Assembly: GCA_029256565.1 (NCBI GenBank)
Contig: JAQSXQ010000103.1
Location: 1 to 6,738 of the forward strand
DNA from: Mycobacterium sp.
Lineage (GTDB): Bacteria; Actinomycetota; Actinomycetes; Mycobacteriales; Mycobacteriaceae
Length of the DNA: 6,738 nt
Direction of reading: 5' to 3'
Under the pieces are notes generated by a model that worked only from the letters and a program-made list of their open reading frames with translations, ran no database searches and was not told the DNA's origin. A program made the translations under genes and the position numbers. The number at the start of each line of letters is the position of its first letter. Positions within the stretch are counted from its first letter, which is position 1. Below, in pieces: positions 1 through 4,959 of the stretch.

Positions 1-716
1 CGCTGCGACGGCGGGATCGGATCCTCGCGCACGTGCTGATACGCCACGGCCACCGGGGAGTCACCCACGAACGGCGGTTCGCCCGTGAGCAATTCGTAGA
101 GGACGCAACCCAGCGAGTAGACGTCGGAGCGGGCGTCGACCTTCTCGCCGCGCGCCTGCTCGGGCGACAGGTACTGCGCCGTGCCGATGACGGCCGCGGT
201 CTGGGTGACGCTCTGACCGGCGTCGGCGAGCGCCTTGGCGATGCCGAAGTCCATGACCTTCACCGCGCCGGACTTGCTGATCATGATGTTGGCGGGCTTG
301 ACGTCGCGGTGGATGGTGCCGTGCTGGTGGCTGAAGTTCAGGGCCTGGCAGGCGTCGGCGATGACTTCGATCGCGCGACGCGGCTCCATCGGTCCCTCGG
401 TGTGGACGATGTCGCGCAGCGTGATGCCGTCGACGTACTCCATCACGATGTAGGGCAGCGGACCGTTGGCGGTCTCGGCCTCGCCGGTGTCGTAGACGGC
501 CACGATCGCGGGGTGGTTCAGGGCGGCGGCGTTCTGCGCCTCGCGGCGGAACCGGAGGTAGAAGCTGGGGTCGCGCGCCAGGTCCGCGCGCAGCACCTTC
601 ACCGCGACGTCGCGGTGCAGCCGGACGTCGCGGGCGAGGTGGACTTCCGACATGCCACCGAACCCCAGGATTTCTCCTAGTTCGTAGCGGTCGGACAGGT
701 GTTGAGGCGTGGTCAT
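1..716 (-). CDS. pknB: Ser/Thr protein kinase PknB, N-terminal kinase domain (partial, runs off left edge)
   Basis: Essential receptor-type Ser/Thr kinase that phosphorylates cell-wall and division proteins; only codons 1-238 are present. The protein starts MTTPQHLSDRYELGEILGFG, nearly identical to M. tuberculosis PknB as I recall it. Visible kinase elements are the glycine loop GFGGMSEV (18-25), ATP-site lysine K40 in VAVKVL, catalytic D138 in IHRDVKPANI, metal-binding D156 in MDFG, activation-loop T171 and T173 in the TQT motif, and GTAQYLSPEQA after it. M92, M145 and M155 of the known PknB adenine pocket are present. The rest of the kinase C-lobe, the transmembrane helix and the extracellular PASTA repeats expected of the family lie beyond the left edge. 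The ATG at 716 overlaps the pknA stop (ATGA). No Shine-Dalgarno sequence is obvious upstream, so translation probably depends on pknA. Identification is very secure. Confidence 0.97.
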   Translation of the reverse strand, partial: MTTPQHLSDRYELGEILGFGGMSEVHLARDVRLHRDVAVKVLRADLARDPSFYLRFRREAQNAAALNHPAIVAVYDTGEAETANGPLPYIVMEYVDGITLRDIVHTEGPMEPRRAIEVIADACQALNFSHQHGTIHRDVKPANIMISKSGAVKVMDFGIAKALADAGQSVTQTAAVIGTAQYLSPEQARGEKVDARSDVYSLGCVLYELLTGEPPFVGDSPVAVAYQHVREDPIPPSQ

Positions 717-2020
717 CTGTATGTCTGCTCAGGTGGAACGCTCGAGTGCGCCGCCACGTCTTGTACCCAAGCTTCGCTGAAGTGACCCGCCAAGGTCCAA
801 TCACGCGTCTGTGGCGCAGGCTCCTGAACGCCGATCGGAGGCATCGCCGACGGTGACGGTGGCGGCGTCACCACCGTGGTGTTCGTGATGGTGGGCGGGG
901 GCAACTGCTGGTCCTTGCGGTCCTGGGCGTTGAGCACGATCAGGATCGCGATGACGATCGCCAGAGCTCCCAGCACGCCCGCGGCCCACAGCAGCGCGCG
1001 CTGGCCCGAGGAGAACGTGCGCCGCGGTGCCACCGGCGGACGGTGGTTGCCCGCGGCGGGGCGTGGCCGGGCCTGGGTGGGTGGCCGGCTCGCGAAGTCG
1101 GCGGCCGATCGCATCTGGACACTCGACGGGATCGCGGCAGGTGTGGCCCGCCCGATGGCGGGGGCCTGGTTGGGCCGCGGAGGTCGACGTCCGGCCCGCA
1201 CGGCTGCGACGGCGTCGGCGAACGCTCCACCGGTGCGGTAACGCAGCCCCGGTTCCTTGGCGAGCGTGATCTCGATGAGTTCACGCACGTTGGGCGGCAG
1301 GTCGGCAGGCAGCGGCGCCGGCTGCTCCTTGATGTGCTTCATCGCGACGGTCAGCGCTCCGTCACCGGTGAACGGCCGCCGACCCGAAACGGATTCATAG
1401 CCAACGACTCCCAGCGAATACACGTCACTCGCCGCGGTCGCATCGCGACCCAGTGCCTGCTCGGGTGCGATGTACTGCGCCGTGCCCATGACCATGCCGG
1501 TCTGCGTGACGGGAGCGGCGTCGACGGCCTTGGCGATGCCGAAGTCGGTGAGCTTCACCTGTCCCGTGGGGGTGATCAGGATGTTGCCGGGCTTGACGTC
1601 GCGGTGCACCAGGCCTGCGGTGTGCGCGACCTGCAGCGCGCGGCCGGTCTGCTCGAGCATGTCGAGCGCGTGCCGCAGAGACAGCCGGCCGGTCCGCTTG
1701 ATCACGGCGTTGAGGGGCTCGCCGTTGACGAGCTCCATGACCAGGTAGGCGGTGCGGCCCTCGCCGTCCATGTCCGTCTCGCCGTAGTCGTAGACGCTGG
1801 CGATTCCCGGGTGGTTCAGCATGGCGACGGTGCGCGCCTCGGCGCGGAACCGTTCGACGAACTCGGCGTCCTCGGAGTACTCGGCCTTGAGGACCTTGAT
1901 CGCGACCTGCCGACCGAGGCGACTGTCGAGGCCTTCCCAGACCTGACCCATGCCGCCGGTCGCGATGAGCCGCTGCAACCGGTAGCGGTCGGACAGCGTC
2001 ACTCCGACGCGGGGACTCAC
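713..2020 (-). CDS. pknA: Ser/Thr protein kinase PknA
   Basis: Transmembrane Ser/Thr kinase controlling growth and septation, 435 aa, close to the roughly 430 aa usual for mycobacteria. Kinase domain about 13-275: glycine loop ATGGMGQV (20-27), K42 in VAIKVL, catalytic D141 in VHRDVKPGNI, D159 in TDFG, activation-loop T172 and T174 (VTQTG), then GTAQYIAPEQA. A basic, proline-rich linker (about 278-338) leads to one membrane helix (about 342-363). A short Thr/Pro-rich outer tail follows, without PASTA repeats, and this tail is the least conserved part. I chose the GTG at 2020 because it gives VSPRVGVTLS, matching the known N-terminus, and has GAGG six bases upstream. The open frame continues upstream to 2113, but that part lies over the pbpA end and looks non-coding. 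The stop overlaps the pknB ATG. PknA and PknB are paralogues in tandem. Confidence 0.97.
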   Translation of the reverse strand: MSPRVGVTLSDRYRLQRLIATGGMGQVWEGLDSRLGRQVAIKVLKAEYSEDAEFVERFRAEARTVAMLNHPGIASVYDYGETDMDGEGRTAYLVMELVNGEPLNAVIKRTGRLSLRHALDMLEQTGRALQVAHTAGLVHRDVKPGNILITPTGQVKLTDFGIAKAVDAAPVTQTGMVMGTAQYIAPEQALGRDATAASDVYSLGVVGYESVSGRRPFTGDGALTVAMKHIKEQPAPLPADLPPNVRELIEITLAKEPGLRYRTGGAFADAVAAVRAGRRPPRPNQAPAIGRATPAAIPSSVQMRSAADFASRPPTQARPRPAAGNHRPPVAPRRTFSSGQRALLWAAGVLGALAIVIAILIVLNAQDRKDQQLPPPTITNTTVVTPPPSPSAMPPIGVQEPAPQTRDWTLAGHFSEAWVQDVAAHSSVPPEQTYR

Positions 2021-2055
2021 TTCTCGCCTCGCTTCGCTCGGCTCCGGGAAGTCAT
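2017..2055 (-). other. Bridging mini-ORF of 12 codons between pbpA and pknA
   Basis: The ATG at 2055 overlaps the pbpA TGA (ATGA), preceded by GGGAGG with about four bases of spacing, a good ribosome site inside the pbpA end. The frame encodes MTSRSRAKRGEK, a strongly basic peptide, and stops in TGA at 2019-2017, overlapping the pknA GTG start as GTGA. It exactly spans the 31-base gap. It could be a leader that hands ribosomes to pknA, or an accident of a GC-rich spacer. Expression is not shown by sequence alone. Confidence 0.45.
2021..2040 (-). promoter_or_regulatory. Ribosome-binding site deciding the pknA GTG start
   Basis: Upstream of the GTG at 2020 the transcript reads AAGCGAGGCGAGAA, with GAGG six bases before the start. 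This supports GTG 2020 over the more upstream ATG codons in the same open frame. The sequence also contains the GAGCGAAGCGAG pattern that I recall as a common short motif in mycobacterial intergenic DNA. Confidence 0.5.
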
Positions 2056-3527
2056 GAGGCCTCCCGCAGCGCTGCCGCAATCGTGGCTCGCCCGATGGGT
2101 GCCGCCACGGCACCGCCGGTGGCGTTCAATCTGTCGCCCCCATTCTCCACGAGCACCGCAATCGCAACCTTCGGCGCCTTGGCAGGCGCAAACGCGATGT
2201 ACCAGGCGTGAGGCGGCGTGTTGCGCGGGTCTGTCCCGTGCTCTGCCGTGCCGGTCTTCGAAGCGATCTGCACGCCGGGGATGGCTCCCTTCTGCTGGGT
2301 CACCTGTTCGGCGTCGATCATCAAGTCCGTAAGTGTAGTAGCGACCTGCGCCGATACCGCTCGGCGTGCTTCGCTGGGGGCGGTCGTGCTGATGTTGGAC
2401 AAGTCGGGGCCCTTGAGGTCGGCGACCAGGTGGGGGTTCATCGCGACGCCGCCGTTTGCGACGGTGGCGGCCACGACCGCGTTCTGCAGCGGGGTGAGCG
2501 CCACGTCCTTCTGGCCGATGCTCGACATGCCGAGCGCGGCGGCGTCGTTGATCGGGCCGACGGTGGACTGCACCACCTGCAGGGGAATCGGGGGGATCGG
2601 CTGGTCGACGCCGAATCCGCGGGCGGTGTCGCGCAGCCTGTCGGCTCCGACGTCGCCGCCGAGTTGAACGAACGCGGTGTTGCAGGACTTGGCGAACGCC
2701 TCCCGCAGAGATGCCGTCGGCCCGCTGCCGCAGGACGATCCGCCGTAGTTCTCGAGCGTTGCGGTGCTGTCCGGCAACTTGATTCGTGCCAGCGACGTCA
2801 GCTGGGTGTCGGGTGTGGCGCCGGATTCCAGCGCCGCTGCGGTGGTGACCACCTTGAACGTCGAACCCGGGGGATAGGTCTCGGAGATCGCGCGGTTCAC
2901 CAGCGGCGAATTCGGGTCGTCACGCAGGCGCTCCCATGCCGCCGCCTGCTCGTCGACGTCGTGAGACGCCAGCAGATTTGGGTCATAGGACGGTGCGGAC
3001 ACCATGGCGAGGATCTTTCCGGTGGACGGTTCGAGTGCGACGACCGAACCCTTGCAGGGCCCGTTGCAGCCTTGGGCCATCGCGTCCCACGCCGCTTCCT
3101 GCACCTGCGGGTTCAGCGTGGTGCCGACGTTGCCGCCGCGCGGGTCGCGGCCGGTGAAGAAGTCGGCCAACCGCTTGCCGAACAGGCGTTCGTCGGAGCC
3201 GTTGAGGATCTCACCCTCGGCGCGTTCGAGGCCGGTGCTGGAGTAGCGCAGCGAGTAGAAGCCGGTGACCGGCGCGTATGCCAACGGGTTGTTGTAGACC
3301 CGGAGGTACCGGAGTCGGCCCTCGGTAGCGACCGAGTAGGCGAGCAGTTGGCCGCCCGCGGTGATCTGGCCGCGCTGGCGGGCGTATTCGTCGAGCAGCA
3401 CGCGCTGGTTGCGCGGGTCGGAGCGCAGTCCGTCGGCGGTGAAGACCTGGGTCAGGGTCGCGTTGCCCAGCAGCAGGACGATCAGCGCCATGATCGCGAG
3501 CGAGACGCGGCGTAGGGAGGTGTTCAT
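2052..3527 (-). CDS. pbpA: Penicillin-binding protein PbpA (class B transpeptidase)
   Basis: Class B PBP that cross-links peptidoglycan with its active site outside the membrane and is needed for division. It is 491 aa, the same length I recall for M. tuberculosis PBPA. An N-terminal membrane anchor (about 9-28, IMALIVLLLGNAT) is followed by the non-catalytic linker domain and the transpeptidase domain. All three catalytic motifs are intact: S222-T-F-K225 (nucleophile S222), S281-C-N283 and K424-T-G426. Cysteines C154/C158 and C266/C282, which form disulfides in the M. tuberculosis structure, are conserved. T437, reported as a PknB target, is kept, but position 362 is Ala instead of Thr. The ATG overlaps the rodA stop (ATGA) and is preceded by a strong ribosome site inside rodA. 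RodA upstream is its likely SEDS partner. Identification is secure. Confidence 0.97.
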   Translation of the reverse strand: MNTSLRRVSLAIMALIVLLLGNATLTQVFTADGLRSDPRNQRVLLDEYARQRGQITAGGQLLAYSVATEGRLRYLRVYNNPLAYAPVTGFYSLRYSSTGLERAEGEILNGSDERLFGKRLADFFTGRDPRGGNVGTTLNPQVQEAAWDAMAQGCNGPCKGSVVALEPSTGKILAMVSAPSYDPNLLASHDVDEQAAAWERLRDDPNSPLVNRAISETYPPGSTFKVVTTAAALESGATPDTQLTSLARIKLPDSTATLENYGGSSCGSGPTASLREAFAKSCNTAFVQLGGDVGADRLRDTARGFGVDQPIPPIPLQVVQSTVGPINDAAALGMSSIGQKDVALTPLQNAVVAATVANGGVAMNPHLVADLKGPDLSNISTTAPSEARRAVSAQVATTLTDLMIDAEQVTQQKGAIPGVQIASKTGTAEHGTDPRNTPPHAWYIAFAPAKAPKVAIAVLVENGGDRLNATGGAVAAPIGRATIAAALREAS

Positions 3528-4939
3528 ACCTTCGAGATCACCTCCGTCCCTGCGGAGGCGATGGGCGCGGGGTTCGGGCCCTTGGTGTCGATCGGACGGC
3601 GCGCGTTGTGCGAGATGCGCACCAGAATCGCGAGCAACACGTAGTTGGCCAGCAGTGACGACCCGCCGTACGACATCCAGGGAGTCGTGAGTCCCGTCAG
3701 CGGGATGAGCTTGGTGACGCCGCCGACCACGATGAACAGCTGGATGCCCAGCGTCGAGGCGAGCCCGGCGGCGAGCAGCTTGCCGAAGCTGTCGCGCACC
3801 GCGATCGCGGTCCGCAGGCCGCGGATGACGACGATCGTGTAGAGCATCAGGACGCCGGCGAAGCCGACCAGACCGAGTTCCTCACCGACGGCGGCGATGA
3901 TGAAGTCGGTGGACGCGGCGGGCACCGTGCCGGGCTGCCCGTTGCCGAGGCCCGTGCCGAAGATGCCGCCGGTCGCGAAGCTGAACAACGACTGGACCAT
4001 CTGGTAGCCGGCGCCGTCGGGGTCGGCGAACGGGTCGAGCCAGTTCTGCACGCGAACCTGCACGTGCGAGAAGGCGAAGTACGCGACGACGCTGCCGACG
4101 GCGAACAGCGTGAGTCCCAACAGAACCCAGCTGATCCGCTCGGTCGCGACGTACACCAGGACCAGGAACGATGCGTACAGCAGCAGCGATGTTCCGAGAT
4201 CCTTCTCGAACACCATGACACCGATCGACGCGATCCACGCCGCCAGCAGCGGGGCGAGATCGCGCGGCCGGGGGAGGTTCATGCCGAGGACGTGCTTGCC
4301 CGCACTGGTGAACACGCTGCGCTTGGACACCAGGACGGCCGCGAAGAAGATCAGCAGCAGGATCTTGGAGAACTCCGCGGGCTGAATCGAGAAGCCGGGC
4401 AGGCGGATCCAGATCTTCGCGCCGTTCTGCTCGGACATCGAGGACGGCAGGATCGCGGGGATGACGAGCAGCACCAGGCCGGTCAGCCCGCAGACGTAGC
4501 CGTAGCGGGCGAGCATGCGGTGGTCGGTCAGGAACACGATGACGAGTGAGAAGGCGATGACGCCGACCAGCGTCCAGAGCATCTGCTGGTTGGCGGTGGG
4601 GCTGGAGTCCGTTCCGCCCGAGATCTCCTGCGCCGCAAGGTCGAGCCGGTGGATCATCACCAGCCCGAGGCCGTTGAGCAGGGCGACCACCGGGAGCAGC
4701 AGCGGGTCGGCGTAGGGCGCGAAGCGGCGCACCGCGATGTGTGCGCCCGCGAACAGGGCCAGGTAGCCGATCAGGTATTGCAGGAGATCCAGGCCGACGC
4801 CCTGTTCCTGGTTCGCCTCGACGATCAGCAGCGCCACCATCGTGATGACGGCGGCGAAGCCGAGGAGGAGCAACTCGGCGTTGCGCCGAGTGGGCATGGG
4901 CGGAACGACGGTGACGGGGGCCTGAGGTTGTGTGCTCAT
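3524..4939 (-). CDS. rodA: SEDS-family peptidoglycan glycosyltransferase RodA (FtsW/RodA/SpoVE)
   Basis: Polytopic membrane protein that polymerises lipid II into glycan strands with a partner class B PBP. It is 471 aa with ten or more hydrophobic helices, beginning at about residue 21 (AELLLLGFAAVITM). SEDS landmarks seen are RLPGFSIQPAEFSK (179-192), the FEKDLGTSLL loop (244-253), WLDPFADPDGAGYQ (300-313), the catalytic aspartate region STDFIIAAVGEELG with D345, and TTPWMSYGGSSLLANY near the C-terminus. The aspartate corresponds to the one in the HTDF motif of E. coli RodA, with Ser in place of His as in M. tuberculosis. The start at 4939 gives MSTQPQAPVT, matching the mycobacterial N-terminus. 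The frame stays open to 5437, but that extension is out of frame over pstP. The start sits in the second copy of a 14-base tandem duplication and has no good Shine-Dalgarno. The stop overlaps pbpA. Confidence 0.97.
   Translation of the reverse strand: MSTQPQAPVTVVPPMPTRRNAELLLLGFAAVITMVALLIVEANQEQGVGLDLLQYLIGYLALFAGAHIAVRRFAPYADPLLLPVVALLNGLGLVMIHRLDLAAQEISGGTDSSPTANQQMLWTLVGVIAFSLVIVFLTDHRMLARYGYVCGLTGLVLLVIPAILPSSMSEQNGAKIWIRLPGFSIQPAEFSKILLLIFFAAVLVSKRSVFTSAGKHVLGMNLPRPRDLAPLLAAWIASIGVMVFEKDLGTSLLLYASFLVLVYVATERISWVLLGLTLFAVGSVVAYFAFSHVQVRVQNWLDPFADPDGAGYQMVQSLFSFATGGIFGTGLGNGQPGTVPAASTDFIIAAVGEELGLVGFAGVLMLYTIVVIRGLRTAIAVRDSFGKLLAAGLASTLGIQLFIVVGGVTKLIPLTGLTTPWMSYGGSSLLANYVLLAILVRISHNARRPIDTKGPNPAPIASAGTEVISKV
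3536..3545 (-). promoter_or_regulatory. Ten-base perfect Shine-Dalgarno match upstream of pbpA
   Basis: The minus strand reads GGAGGTGATC, complementary over all ten bases to the conserved 3' end of bacterial 16S rRNA (GATCACCTCC). It lies within the last codons of rodA, encoding part of TEVI, and its GGAGG core ends 13 bases before the pbpA ATG at 3527. That spacing is longer than the usual 5-9 bases. It is the strongest ribosome site in the window. Confidence 0.7.
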
Positions 4940-4959
4940 GACGGGTTGCTCATGACGGG
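4933..4959 (-). repeat. 14-base tandem duplication of the pstP/rodA stop-start junction
   Basis: On the minus strand the 13-mer CCCGTCATGAGCA occurs twice, at 4959-4947 and 4945-4933, with a single base between, so the period is 14. Each copy contains TCATGA. The first copy provides the pstP stop and an ATG. The second provides the stop of the tiny ORF opened by that ATG and also the rodA start. The match is exact over 13 bases and is hard to explain by chance at this spacing. Confidence 0.93.
4936..4953 (-). other. Bridging mini-ORF of 5 codons (MSNPS) between pstP and rodA
   Basis: The ATG at 4953 overlaps the pstP TGA as ATGA. After five codons (MSNPS) the frame ends in TGA at 4938-4936, which overlaps the rodA ATG at 4939, again as ATGA. 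It fills the whole pstP-rodA gap. No Shine-Dalgarno is seen for either ATG. The peptide itself is unlikely to have a function. The probable meaning is that a ribosome ending pstP either restarts here and is passed on to rodA, or skips to the rodA ATG. This is inferred from position only. Confidence 0.5.

Noticed and set aside
33..680. Plus-strand frame of 215 codons opposite pknB
   Set aside because: Antisense shadow of the conserved kinase domain without any recognisable motif.
2021..2113. ATG at 2113 as the pknA start
   Set aside because: The extra 31 residues overlap pbpA and have no counterpart in PknA; the GTG at 2020 matches the known N-terminus and has a ribosome site.
1043..2332. Long plus-strand open frame of 429 codons opposite pknA and the pbpA end
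   Set aside because: It has low-complexity Arg/Gly/Val-rich content with no family resemblance and lies antisense to well conserved genes; such frames are common in high-GC coding DNA.
2208..3515. Long plus-strand open frame of 435 codons opposite pbpA
   Set aside because: It mirrors the codon bias of pbpA and has no recognisable domain; the minus-strand protein carries all transpeptidase motifs.
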